NCBI GenBank assembly: GCA_937993755.1
Contig: CALKMA010000012.1
Span: forward strand, 62,001-126,000
Direction: 5' to 3'
Origin: HGM13233 sp900762805
GTDB taxonomy: Bacteria > Bacillota > Clostridia > Oscillospirales > Ruminococcaceae
Length of the DNA: 64,000 bases
Position numbers and translations under genes: made by a program. Each line of letters opens with the position of its first letter. The stretch's first letter is position 1. The notes below the pieces were generated by a model that saw only the letters and a list, made by a program, of their open reading frames with translations, did no database searches and was not told the origin of the DNA. Positions 24,088-32,361 of the stretch are shown here, one piece after another.

Positions 24088-25230
24088 TTACTTGGTTTCT
24101 GTATCGGTCACATTTCCGTGGCGTTTGCTGGGAAAGTGAGAGGAAACATAGCGCTTTTTAATGGGGCTGACCTTGGTGTCGATACCGACATCCTCGCAGA
24201 TCAGTGCCGAAAGCACCTGGAACGGGATGACATAAATGATGGGCGAAAGGATATCCGTGGTTCTGACAGAAAACTTCAGGTCGCGTGAGGTGATCTCAAT
24301 GCCGTCTTCGCAAGTGATGACAAAAACATGCTCGGTGAAAGCGTCCTTATAATAGGGGACCAGCTCGCGCAAACGGGCGAACTCGGCCTCACCTTCGGAG
24401 CCGATCAGGAAGATATAGTTGTCGGCGTTATAAGCGCGCATGGGACCGTGCATCTGCTCTTCCATTTCATAGCCGGTGCAGGGACGCGAATAGGTTTCGA
24501 AAAATTTGAGGCGCGCCTCAAGGGCTGTCGGGAAATTGACGCCGTAGCCCGCGATGGAGGACTTGGTCATCTGCAGGAATTCCCCGCAGTTGCGCTGATA
24601 CCACATGATCGATTCATCAATGACGGTTGCCATCTCATCGGCAAGCCTCCTGGCATCGGCATCGAGCTTTTCATATTCAGCTTCAGTGATATACCCCTTG
24701 GCCTTAGCTGCCTCGACGGCAAGGAGGTAGAACTGAAAGATGGTTTCGGTGTAGCCGCGGGTCTCAGGGCCGATCTCCTCCTCCTCGCAGACGAGGTGGC
24801 AATAAGCATCGGAATACTCCTCCAGAACGCTGTTGAGCTGCTCGGTTACACCGATAGTGAAATAGCCTTGTTCCTGCGCTGTTTTAGCTGCTTGGCAGGT
24901 GGAGATGCTGTCGCCGTGCTGTGAGAAGCAGATAACGCAAATCTCTTCTTTTTTAAAAACGCCGCTCGGATTGGTATGCTCATGATAAGTAAAGATGGTT
25001 GGCTCGCAGGCAACGCCTTCGACCCGCAGCAGCTCGACAAAAATGTTGCGAATGACGAGTGCAGCGTGGTGAGAGGTGCCGGAGCCAAGAAAATACACCT
25101 TTTTGAAATCGTGTTCGGTGAAGGCCCTGAGAAAATCGCTCATGTATTCACTGCGGATATCGTAGGCCTTTTTCAGCACACGGGGCGTATCCTTAATGTG
25201 CCCGATCATGGAAAGCTTTTCTGTAGTCAT
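24088..25230 (-). CDS. SIS-domain sugar isomerase/deglycase (FrlB/GlmS-C-like)
   Basis: A 380-residue protein with two SIS domains related to the isomerase half of GlmS. Domain 1 has VYFLGSGTSHHAALV and VICFSQHGDSIST; domain 2 has GYGVNFPTALEARLKFFETY, then MEEQMHGPMRA, where a Glu/His pair is typical of deglycases such as FrlB and of GlmS. Divergent from a complete mannose-family PTS. Systems of this build (PTS plus SIS deglycase) in Salmonella (gfr) and Bacillus (frl) degrade Amadori compounds such as glucoselysine or fructoselysine; that substrate is the leading inference, amino-sugar phosphates the alternative. Confidence 0.85.
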   Translation of the reverse strand: MTTEKLSMIGHIKDTPRVLKKAYDIRSEYMSDFLRAFTEHDFKKVYFLGSGTSHHAALVIRNIFVELLRVEGVACEPTIFTYHEHTNPSGVFKKEEICVICFSQHGDSISTCQAAKTAQEQGYFTIGVTEQLNSVLEEYSDAYCHLVCEEEEIGPETRGYTETIFQFYLLAVEAAKAKGYITEAEYEKLDADARRLADEMATVIDESIMWYQRNCGEFLQMTKSSIAGYGVNFPTALEARLKFFETYSRPCTGYEMEEQMHGPMRAYNADNYIFLIGSEGEAEFARLRELVPYYKDAFTEHVFVITCEDGIEITSRDLKFSVRTTDILSPIIYVIPFQVLSALICEDVGIDTKVSPIKKRYVSSHFPSKRHGNVTDTETK

Positions 25231-25308
25231 TTTTTCCTCCGTAAATGGTCAAACATAAGTATTCAGTTCCCGCCGGTGCGGGGCGCGGTATCCAACAATC
25301 CATAAAGT

Positions 25309-25337
25309 ATTATATCAGAAAATAAAAGCCATGTAAA
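25309..25337 (-). promoter_or_regulatory. SIS gene promoter (mirrored module, left)
   Basis: Minus strand: TTTACA (25337-25332), 17 bases, TATAAT (25314-25309). The palindrome AAAATATATATTTT at 25341-25354 ends three bases upstream of the -35. Confidence 0.8.
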
Positions 25338-25340
25338 TAG

Positions 25341-25354
25341 AAAATATATATTTT
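25341..25354. promoter_or_regulatory. Candidate operator copy 1 (AAAATATATATTTT)
   Basis: A perfect 14-base palindrome, identical to the copy at 25455-25468, and placed the same way relative to the -35 of its promoter. Likely bound by the GntR/UTRA protein; an AT-rich UP element is the alternative. Confidence 0.55.
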
Positions 25355-25454
25355 TTGAGTCTGTCTTTTGATAAACAAAGAGAAACAAGTAGAAAAAAGA
25401 TAAGCAAAGTTGAATGATATTGGTTAATTGGCGGATAGAATGCCGAAATAATTC

Positions 25455-25468
25455 AAAATATATATTTT
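25455..25468. promoter_or_regulatory. Candidate operator copy 2 (AAAATATATATTTT)
   Basis: Same 14-base palindrome as at 25341-25354. It is followed by TCTAT and the TTGACA of the PTS promoter; copy 1, read on the other strand, is followed by CTAT and TTACA, so the similarity extends through the -35. Confidence 0.55.
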
Positions 25469-25472
25469 TCTA

Positions 25473-25501
25473 TTGACAAACACGGATTAATACGGTATCC
25501 T
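25473..25501 (+). promoter_or_regulatory. PTS operon promoter (mirrored module, right)
   Basis: TTGACA (25473-25478), 17 bases, TATCCT (25496-25501), about 50 bases before the EIIA start. Confidence 0.8.
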
Positions 25502-25559
25502 TAAATTATTCCAACAATCCAAATCATTTAAATCCTCGGCAGATCAGAAAGGAGGTTCT

Positions 25560-25970
25560 ATGAACAGGATCATATTGGCCTCTCATGGCGGCCTGGCACG
25601 CGGCATGTGCGATACGGCGCAGTTTTTCGGCATGGGAGATGGGGTTGAGGTGCTCGAACAGACTGCCCTGGAATCGGGCTTTGAGCAACGCGCGAGAGCG
25701 TTGCTGGAGCGGCACAGCGGTGATAACTGTATCGTTTTCACAGATATCATTGGCGGATCCGTCAATCAGACCTTTACAAAGCTGCTGACAGAGTACAGCT
25801 TTCATCTGGTATCGGGCATGAACCTTGGCATGGTGCTGGAATGCGGGGCTGAGTCGGGCGCGATCGACAGTGATTTTATCCGCGATATCGTGGCCGCCTC
25901 GGCCGAGCAGACCTGTTATATGAACGATCGCCTGTCCGTCTTGCTTCAAAGCAGCGACGAGGATGATTAA
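25560..25970 (+). CDS. PTS EIIA, mannose family
   Basis: A 136-residue cytosolic phosphocarrier of the mannose-family PTS. IILASHGGLARGM at the start gives the active-site His (residue 8), which accepts phosphate from HPr; FTDIIGGSVNQTF near 63 is the other conserved active-site region. AGGAGG lies upstream of ATG 25560. First gene of the operon EIIA-EIIB-EIIC-EIID-TPR-HAD, with A and B encoded as separate proteins. Confidence 0.93.
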   Translation: MNRIILASHGGLARGMCDTAQFFGMGDGVEVLEQTALESGFEQRARALLERHSGDNCIVFTDIIGGSVNQTFTKLLTEYSFHLVSGMNLGMVLECGAESGAIDSDFIRDIVAASAEQTCYMNDRLSVLLQSSDEDD

Positions 25971-25997
25971 AAACAGAAAGGAGGTGTACCCGAAGCT

Positions 25998-26498
25998 ATG
26001 GTAAGCTTACTGAGAGTTGACGGAAGGCTAATCCATGGTATGGTCGCTGTGACTTGGGTGGGTGAGATCAAGCCGGATGTGCTGGTTGTTGCTAACGACG
26101 CCGCAGCCAACGACAGTTTTCATACCATGACACTCAAGTTGGCAAAGCCGCCCAATGTCGATCTTTATGTGTGGACACTCGACAAGGCAGTTGACCGCAT
26201 CAATGGTCCCAAATATACCAACAAAAAAATCCTGATGACCGTTGGCACCGTCAAGGACGCAGAATATCTCGTCGAGCGCTGCCCCGGTATTCAGCATGTG
26301 AACATTGGGCCGGAGGTCGATCCCGTTGCCGGCCGCGCTATGGAAGGCAAAAAGGAGGTCGGCGGTATCTACCTGTCTCAGGAACAGTTTGAAAGCATTA
26401 AAAGGATGCATGACAGGGGCGTTGAGGTGTATGCGCGCATCACACCGCAGGTGCCTCGTGCAGAGTATCAGGAAATCGCGGCAAAATTTGAAAAGTAG
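25998..26498 (+). CDS. PTS EIIB, mannose/fructose/sorbose family
   Basis: A 166-residue EIIB. LLRVDGRLIHGMVAVTWV carries the phosphorylated His13, and VVANDAAANDSFHTMTLKLAKPP follows as in ManX/SorB/LevE. It relays phosphate from EIIA to the incoming sugar. AAAGGAGG upstream; 27 bases after EIIA. The ending (ITPQVPRAEYQEI) and length are normal. Confidence 0.95.
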   Translation: MVSLLRVDGRLIHGMVAVTWVGEIKPDVLVVANDAAANDSFHTMTLKLAKPPNVDLYVWTLDKAVDRINGPKYTNKKILMTVGTVKDAEYLVERCPGIQHVNIGPEVDPVAGRAMEGKKEVGGIYLSQEQFESIKRMHDRGVEVYARITPQVPRAEYQEIAAKFEK

Positions 26499-26522
26499 AC
26501 TTAAATCGGAGGAATATCAACA

Positions 26523-27263
26523 ATGGTTCTGAAAGCAATCTTAGTCGGCTTGATTGCGGCCTATGGCCGTGTCGAGCAATCCTGGTTTGGCCAGCAGATG
26601 ATCGCCCGACCGATCTGGCTGTGTACTCTCGTCGGTCTTGTGCTTGGCGACTTGACGACTGGTGTTATGATCGGTGGCACCCTCGAACTGGTCTGGGCCG
26701 GTATCGTTCAGATCGGCGCAGCGCCCACCGAGGTCGTCAGCGGCAGCGTTTTGGCCTCGGCACTGGTTATTGCCAATAACCTGCAGGTCGAGGAGGCCGT
26801 TACGCTGGCCATTCCAGTTGCTCTGCTTGCCAGCGTACTCGGTACCTTCATCACCTCGGCCAACTCGGTACTTTGGTCGCCCGTTACCAATCGCGCCGTT
26901 GAAAAAGGCGATAAGAGGACTATTTGGTGGACGGGTATCGCCGGCGGCATTCTCTACGGCGTTATTTACTTTATCATTATTGCTCTCGCCTTCCTCGCGG
27001 GCAACGCGGCTGTTGACGCTGTTATCAATGCCATCCCGCAGATTATCCGCGACGGCCTGACCAATGCCAGCAAGCTGCTGCCCTCGATCGGCATCGCCAT
27101 CCTGCTAAAGTTTACTTTTGACTGGAAGTTTGTCGGCTTCTTCCTGCTCGGCTTCCTGCTGCCGACTTACCTCGGTTTCAGCAGCATGGCAGTGGCCCTT
27201 GCCGGCACGGCGTGCGCGCTCATTTATTTCTATCTCAAGCCCAACGAAGTGGAGGACGATTAG
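26523..27263 (+). CDS. PTS EIIC, mannose/fructose/sorbose family
   Basis: A 246-residue membrane subunit. GRVEQSWFGQQMIARPIWLCTLVGLVLGDLTTGVMIGGTLELVWAGIVQIGA is the family's N-terminal core, followed by more hydrophobic helices; the sugar passes through EIIC/EIID. CGGAGG lies upstream. The protein is complete, in contrast to the EIIC fragment at the left edge of the window, so the chromosome carries at least two mannose-family PTSs. Confidence 0.94.
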   Translation: MVLKAILVGLIAAYGRVEQSWFGQQMIARPIWLCTLVGLVLGDLTTGVMIGGTLELVWAGIVQIGAAPTEVVSGSVLASALVIANNLQVEEAVTLAIPVALLASVLGTFITSANSVLWSPVTNRAVEKGDKRTIWWTGIAGGILYGVIYFIIIALAFLAGNAAVDAVINAIPQIIRDGLTNASKLLPSIGIAILLKFTFDWKFVGFFLLGFLLPTYLGFSSMAVALAGTACALIYFYLKPNEVEDD

Positions 27264-27265
27264 TC

Positions 27266-28093
27266 ATGTCTGAAAACACTGTCGCCAAGAAAGTTGCCCT
27301 GACGCAGAAAGAACTCAACAAGGTTTTTTGGCGTTCCTACCAAGCTCTCGGCTGCTATTCCTATGATAAGCAGCAGGGTATCCCCTACATGCGCGCTATG
27401 ATTCCGGCGTTGGAAAAGCTCTACCCGGAAAAAGAGAAGTTTATTGAGGCTCTGCGCCGCCACAACACCATGTTCAATACCACCTGTGCCTTTGTGCCCT
27501 TCTGCCTGGGCATCAGCTGTGCGATGGAGGAAGAATATGCCAACAACTCCGATGAAATGGATCCCGAATCCATCAACTCGGTCAAGGTTGCCTTGATGGG
27601 CCCGCTCGCCGGCATCGGCGACAGCTTCTTCTGGGGCACCTTCCGCGTTATTGCCTGCGGCGTTGGTGCGCCTTTGGCCGCTGCCGGCAACATTCTCGGT
27701 GTTATTCTCTATCTGTTGCTCAACCTGGTACCATCGACGCTGACCCGCGTTTACGGCTTTAAGCTCGGCTACAAGGGGGGCCGCGAGTTCCTCGCCCGCA
27801 TTCAGGCCGACGGCACACTTGCCAAGCTGACTGAAGCGGCCAAGGTTCTGGCACTCGTCGTCATCGGCGGCATGGTTCCGTTGATCGTCAAGGTGCCTGT
27901 CAGCCTTACCGTCGAAATGAGCGGCGGCACACTGGTGTTGGCCGATGTTCTCGATGGCATCATGCCCAACCTGCTGCCTCTGCTGCTCTCGATGGGTGTT
28001 TATAAAGCTATTCGCAAGGGCTTCAACGTCAACTGGATGATCCTCATCCTGCTCGCCGTCGGCATTTTGCTGACTGTCATCGGCGTTTTCTGA
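27266..28093 (+). CDS. PTS EIID, mannose/fructose/sorbose family
   Basis: A 275-residue EIID, starting at ATG 27266 two bases after the EIIC stop with GTGGAGG inside EIIC as binding site; a longer upstream in-frame extension was rejected. Conserved motifs are RHNTMFNTTCAF, GISCAMEEEYANN, VALMGPLAGIGDSFFWGT and the hydrophobic C-terminus. Forms the membrane channel with EIIC. Confidence 0.95.
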   Translation: MSENTVAKKVALTQKELNKVFWRSYQALGCYSYDKQQGIPYMRAMIPALEKLYPEKEKFIEALRRHNTMFNTTCAFVPFCLGISCAMEEEYANNSDEMDPESINSVKVALMGPLAGIGDSFFWGTFRVIACGVGAPLAAAGNILGVILYLLLNLVPSTLTRVYGFKLGYKGGREFLARIQADGTLAKLTEAAKVLALVVIGGMVPLIVKVPVSLTVEMSGGTLVLADVLDGIMPNLLPLLLSMGVYKAIRKGFNVNWMILILLAVGILLTVIGVF

Positions 28094-28104
28094 AAACGCT
28101 TTCC

Positions 28105-28141
28105 GGCGGGAACAGTGCGGGGCTGCTGCACTGTTCCCGCC
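28105..28141 (+). other. 14-bp intercistronic hairpin within the PTS operon
   Basis: GGCGGGAACAGTGC (28105-28118) pairs perfectly with 28128-28141 around a nine-base loop. Only TTCTT follows, so it may be a partial terminator or an mRNA-end protector that lowers expression of the last two genes. Confidence 0.65.
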
Positions 28142-28165
28142 TTCTTCAAATGAGGGAGAAGCTCT

Positions 28166-28849
28166 ATGTACTGGAAATACATCCTCATCGCCGCGGGCAT
28201 CATCGCGGCCCTTGCTCTGGCCGAATGGCTACGCCGACGCGCCATGGCAGCCAATCTCAAGTCGCTTTATCAAGCCGCCTATGTCGATAAAGACGAACAG
28301 GTCTTTTTAAGCCTCATCAACTCCCTGCAATGCAAAATGTATATGTCGGACGCCAGCCGTTCGATTATGAAGCTTAATTTTTATGTTTCGCAGGATAATC
28401 TGAGCAAGGTAAAGACCATCCAAAGCCATATCAATCCTGACAGGCTCAGCGAGAACGACGCCGTTGGCTATTTTATGGCCATCTACGGCTATGTTGTTGA
28501 GCGGGGTGAGGCGAAATGCGCCGCTGAGCTGCTTGGCCAGATGGAGAAGCGTTTTGCCAAGACGCAGAACCCTGCCGCCGTGTTCCTGCTGTTGGACAGT
28601 CATCTTGCCTACGATGTGTATATCAAAAAGGATGTCGCGCGCATTGACGACCTTCGGGAGCTGATTGCCTCAGCGCCCGACGATAACGCCCGATCGGTCT
28701 ATCAATACCGGTTAGCCAAGCTGTACTATGAAAATAACGATCATGCTGCCTGCCAGAAGCAGCTTGAATTGGCACTGAAAAATACAGCCAGCACGCAGGC
28801 GGCTGCCAAAATAAAGAAAATTCTGACTGGGGAGTGGCAGAGGCTATGA
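28166..28849 (+). CDS. Membrane-anchored TPR-like protein, unknown function
   Basis: A 227-residue protein. One N-terminal membrane helix (residues 4-20) is followed by an arginine cluster and an all-helical cytosolic region with alternating helices reminiscent of tetratricopeptide repeats, for example RLAKLYYENNDHAACQKQLELAL near the end. AGGGAGAAG precedes ATG 28166. The stop overlaps the HAD start (ATGA). Similar membrane-TPR proteins occur in PTS operons of Clostridia, but the role is unknown. Confidence 0.65.
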   Translation: MYWKYILIAAGIIAALALAEWLRRRAMAANLKSLYQAAYVDKDEQVFLSLINSLQCKMYMSDASRSIMKLNFYVSQDNLSKVKTIQSHINPDRLSENDAVGYFMAIYGYVVERGEAKCAAELLGQMEKRFAKTQNPAAVFLLLDSHLAYDVYIKKDVARIDDLRELIASAPDDNARSVYQYRLAKLYYENNDHAACQKQLELALKNTASTQAAAKIKKILTGEWQRL

Positions 28850-29523
28850 TCAAAGCGGTTTTTTTCGACCTTGACGGCGTATTGATTGATTCGGAGACGA
28901 CGCATCAGAGTATGACCGAGGATTTTCTGCGACTGACTGGTCTTTCCATTCCGCCGGAACGGTTTTATCTGCTTATCGGCTCGCACAAAAGCCTCAATCC
29001 ATGGGCCGAGGTGGTGAGGGACATCGACCTTGGCGGACGGACGCCAGAGGAGGTCAAGGAGAAGTTGTTTGCCTATAAGCGGGAGAGACTTTCCCACTTT
29101 GACTACAGCAACATCGTTTTTGCCGACGTCCGGCCGGTGCTGATGCAGCTCAGGCAGGCTGGCCTGCCGATCGCCTGTGCTTCCAGCAGCCGCATGGAGT
29201 ATATTAAAAAGACACTGGGGGACAGTGGACTGCTGGATCTGTTCGACCTTGCTGTCACCTGTGACGATTTTGAAAGCAGCAAACCGCAACCCGACATTTA
29301 TTTGTATTGCGCCCGGTATTTTGGGGTCAGCCCTGCCGAGTGCCTTGTGGTCGAGGACTCCCCCATCGGAATTGCGGCCGGGAAGAATGCCGGCATGACA
29401 GTGGCAGCGCGTATCGACCATCATTTTGGAATGGATCAGTCCCGTGCCGATTATTTCATAGAGGATCTAACGGCTTTGCCGGCTCTCATCGAACACCTGT
29501 CCGACGTACATCCGGTTTGCTGA
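28846..29523 (+). CDS. HAD family phosphatase / beta-phosphoglucomutase-like
   Basis: A 225-residue haloacid-dehalogenase hydrolase. Motif I FFDLDGVLIDSE near residue 5, motif II CASSSR near 112, motif III SSKPQPDIY, motif IV VVEDSPIGIAAGKNAGM. A small helical cap between motifs I and II places it with beta-phosphoglucomutase and sugar-phosphate phosphatases. It is coupled to the TPR-like protein and probably acts on a sugar phosphate released by the PTS/SIS pathway. GGGGAG upstream. Confidence 0.92.
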   Translation: MIKAVFFDLDGVLIDSETTHQSMTEDFLRLTGLSIPPERFYLLIGSHKSLNPWAEVVRDIDLGGRTPEEVKEKLFAYKRERLSHFDYSNIVFADVRPVLMQLRQAGLPIACASSSRMEYIKKTLGDSGLLDLFDLAVTCDDFESSKPQPDIYLYCARYFGVSPAECLVVEDSPIGIAAGKNAGMTVAARIDHHFGMDQSRADYFIEDLTALPALIEHLSDVHPVC

Positions 29524-29580
29524 CAAGCCAAGCTGACAGAATAACCGGCCTTGCGGCCGCCCCCGATATTCTTACCACGC

Positions 29581-29622
29581 GCAAGACCCCGCAGAAGCTC
29601 TGCGGGGTTTTGCGTGCTTTTT
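29581..29622 (+). terminator. Terminator of the PTS operon
   Basis: GCAAGACCCCGCAGA (29581-29595) pairs with TCTGCGGGGTTTTGC (29599-29613), loop AGC, followed by GTGCTTTTT. Confidence 0.85.
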
Positions 29623-29818
29623 CCTTTGGTGAGAGCGTCCGCCCGGCCTTTTTCGGCGGCGCCCGCCCGATTTTGTGTGCAGTCATCTTTCCGGCGGCAG
29701 AGCCGGGGCTTTTTACCCGGATGCGGCTGCCCTCCGTGGGGGCGGGCCTTTGCGGGGGCTTCAGCCTTCTGCCGATGCCTGACGGCAGTGTGCGCCGGCA
29801 GGCATTTTCCATGCGGGT

Positions 29819-30922
29819 TTATTTGACCGCCGCCACATAGGTGTCGCCGGCAAAGTTGGGGATCTCGTACAGCACCAGCACCTCGGTGATGCCGTTCTCC
29901 GCCGCATAGTCGGACACACTGCCGCGGAAAAAGCGCAGATCGATGAGGTGCGTTTCGGCGTATTCATCGACCGTGAACTGCGCGAAGCAGTTGGCATAAG
30001 AGTCCTTGAGGATGAGCAGCTTGCCCTTTCCCGCGCCGTTTACGACCGTGGTCGCCTGATTGGAATTGAGAAAGACGGCATACTGGTCCTTGCCGCTCAG
30101 ATATTTGCGCTCATAGATGCTGTCGGCGACATACTCGCCGCGATTGTAGCTGACGGTGTGCCGCAGCGTGCGGTAATAGGCTGTGATGATGTCGCAGGCT
30201 GTGGAGGGGTCGCTGACCTTGGCATAGGTGGTGCCGCGAAAGTTGTCGCACAGCGCTTCGCTCGTCCAGGCCGAGAGCGGGTCGGCCGTCTGACCCTTGG
30301 CAGCCTTCCAGGCCGCATAGCAATAGTATGCGCCAAGGCTGGTGAAGTGGTGATCGGTGCGGTAGTAGATATATTCGTCGCTGTGGGCAAGCAGTGCCGG
30401 CCGGACATCGACGACCGACAGCCCCTGCTGGCGGGCGCACTCGATAATGGCCGACTGCTCGGTGTGCGGCGCGTGCGGCGGCAGCTTGTCGGCAAGGATA
30501 TCGACAGCGGTCGGCACCGGCATGAGACGCAGCTCGATGCCCTGCGCCGCCAGCCGGTCAGCCAGCGCCTTGAGCGCCGCAAGGTTGGCGTTGAGCTGCT
30601 TCTGGCTGTAGCTGTCAAAGCGGTCGATCAGATAGCCGTCCCGGCCGTAAAAGACCTGGTTGATATCCTGCTTGCCCGAAAGACGCTCGGTCAGCGTCTT
30701 GACGGTGATCCACCAGTCGCGCGCGGGAAATTGATCGGTCAGATATTTTTCGATATTCGTGCCGAAGGCGCCCGAAAGCACCTGCGCCGCCGTCAGCTTG
30801 GGGAGCTGCGTCAGCGTGCGCTTCTCGCTTTCGGAGTAGTATCGGTCGGGCGTCAGCAGACCGGCGGCCAGGCCGGCCACCAGCACCAGACAGAAAAACA
30901 GGCTGATGAGTTTGTTTCGCAT
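29819..30922 (-). CDS. DHHW family (AlgX/AlgJ-like SGNH) protein
   Basis: A 367-residue protein with an N-terminal signal anchor (LISLFFCLVLVAGLAAGLL) facing outward. It contains YYSESEKRTLTQLPKL and NIEKYLTDQFPARD near the start and the signature YYRTDHHFTSLGAYY near residue 190, then LLILKDSYANCF with the Ser-containing motif near 300. These match DHHW/AlgX-type SGNH-fold proteins, which move acyl groups to cell-surface polymers with a partner MBOAT. The AlgI-like MBOAT is the gene just upstream, twelve bases away. Confidence 0.88.
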   Translation of the reverse strand: MRNKLISLFFCLVLVAGLAAGLLTPDRYYSESEKRTLTQLPKLTAAQVLSGAFGTNIEKYLTDQFPARDWWITVKTLTERLSGKQDINQVFYGRDGYLIDRFDSYSQKQLNANLAALKALADRLAAQGIELRLMPVPTAVDILADKLPPHAPHTEQSAIIECARQQGLSVVDVRPALLAHSDEYIYYRTDHHFTSLGAYYCYAAWKAAKGQTADPLSAWTSEALCDNFRGTTYAKVSDPSTACDIITAYYRTLRHTVSYNRGEYVADSIYERKYLSGKDQYAVFLNSNQATTVVNGAGKGKLLILKDSYANCFAQFTVDEYAETHLIDLRFFRGSVSDYAAENGITEVLVLYEIPNFAGDTYVAAVK

Positions 30923-30934
30923 AAGAGCGCCCCC

Positions 30935-32332
30935 TTAAAACCGGAAGTAGAGGAACGGGTTGTATGACCCGCTGATGAGATAGGCAACCGACAGAAAAAG
31001 CGCGGCAGCCATGCCGGCCATATCGGCGGTGCAGAGCAGGCTCTCGCTGCACCGCCGTCCGATCGACCGGCTCAGACGGAGGGGCAGCGGCGTGGCGGCA
31101 GCGGCGCAGACCAGCAACAGCGGCGCAAAGCCGAGTAGCTGATAAATAGCCGCTTCACTTATGAGTGCCCCGCCGCCGAACATGATCTTGAGAAAGGACA
31201 GGCCCTTGCTGAGATTCTCAAAGGCGAACAGCACCCAGCCGACCAGTACACAGACGCCGGTGTAAAGGTGGCCGAGCAGCGGGACTTTTTTAAGGCTGTT
31301 CAGCAGAAACAGCTTTTCCGCCAGCAGCAGCACACCAAAGTAGGCGCCCCACAGCACATAGTTCCAGCTCGCCCCATGCCAGAAGCCGGTCAGCAGCCAG
31401 ACGACGGCGATGTTGCGCAGCTGCCTGGCCAGCCCGTGCCGGTTGCCGCCCAGCGGGATATATACATAGTCGCGGAACCATGTGCTGAGGCTGATATGCC
31501 AGCGCCGCCAGAAGTCGGTGATGCTGCCCGCGATATACGGGTAGTTGAAATTTTCAAGAAACTCAAACCCGAATATCCGGCCAAGGCCGATGGCCATATC
31601 GCTGTAGCCCGAAAAATCAAAATAGATCTGAAAGGCATAGGCAAGGATGCCAAGCCACGCGCCCAGCACGCTGAGTCCGGCAGGGCCTGTCTTGGAGACG
31701 GCCTCCCACAGCAGGCCGATGTTGTTGGCCAGCAGCACCTTTTTGGCAAGCCCGCAGACAAAGCGCTTGACGCCCGCCCCGAAGCCGTCAAAGGAGTGGG
31801 TGCGCGTGTCGATTTGGTCGGCAATGGTCTGATATCGGACGATCGGTCCGGCGATGAGCTGCGGAAAGAGCGCCACATAGGCCCCGAAGGAGATGATATT
31901 GCTCTGCACCTTTGCGTCGCCGCGGTAGACGTCGATGGTGTAGCTCATGGTCTGAAAGGTGTAGAAGGAGATGCCGATGGGAAGCGGCAGGCCGGGCAGC
32001 GGGAGCGAGCAGCCGAACAGGCTGTTGACGGTGGCGATCAGAAAGTCGCTGTACTTGAACAGACACAGCAGCCCCAGATTGACGAATACCGATACCAGCA
32101 GACCGGCTTTGGCTTTCGGTGTGCCGCGGTGCCTGTCCACCGCCCGGCCGCAGAGATAGTCGAGAACGGTGGAGAACAGCATCAGCACGACATAGACCGG
32201 CTCGCCCCAGGCATAAAACAGCAGGCTGAACAGAAACAGCACCGCGTTCTTGAAGCGGGCCGGCACGGCGAAATAACACGCCAGCACAGCCGGCAGAAAG
32301 GCCAGCAGAAAGGTCAGGCTTGAAAAGACCAT
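30935..32332 (-). CDS. MBOAT family O-acyltransferase (AlgI-like)
   Basis: A 465-residue polytopic membrane protein with about ten helices. MVFSSLTFLLAFLPAVL at the N-terminus, LPIGISFYTFQTMSYTIDVYRG, IYFDFSGYSDMAIGLGRIFGF, ITDFWRRWHISLSTWFRDYVYIPLGGNRHG and WLLTGFWHGASWNYVLWG with the catalytic His are MBOAT hallmarks. It carries acyl groups, typically acetyl, across the membrane for O-acylation of a polysaccharide or teichoic acid. It shares the operon with DUF4358 upstream and DHHW downstream; the substrate is not known. Confidence 0.96.
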   Translation of the reverse strand: MVFSSLTFLLAFLPAVLACYFAVPARFKNAVLFLFSLLFYAWGEPVYVVLMLFSTVLDYLCGRAVDRHRGTPKAKAGLLVSVFVNLGLLCLFKYSDFLIATVNSLFGCSLPLPGLPLPIGISFYTFQTMSYTIDVYRGDAKVQSNIISFGAYVALFPQLIAGPIVRYQTIADQIDTRTHSFDGFGAGVKRFVCGLAKKVLLANNIGLLWEAVSKTGPAGLSVLGAWLGILAYAFQIYFDFSGYSDMAIGLGRIFGFEFLENFNYPYIAGSITDFWRRWHISLSTWFRDYVYIPLGGNRHGLARQLRNIAVVWLLTGFWHGASWNYVLWGAYFGVLLLAEKLFLLNSLKKVPLLGHLYTGVCVLVGWVLFAFENLSKGLSFLKIMFGGGALISEAAIYQLLGFAPLLLVCAAAATPLPLRLSRSIGRRCSESLLCTADMAGMAAALFLSVAYLISGSYNPFLYFRF

Positions 32333-32361
32333 GTGGGGTGTCCCTCATCGGCCGGAGCCGG

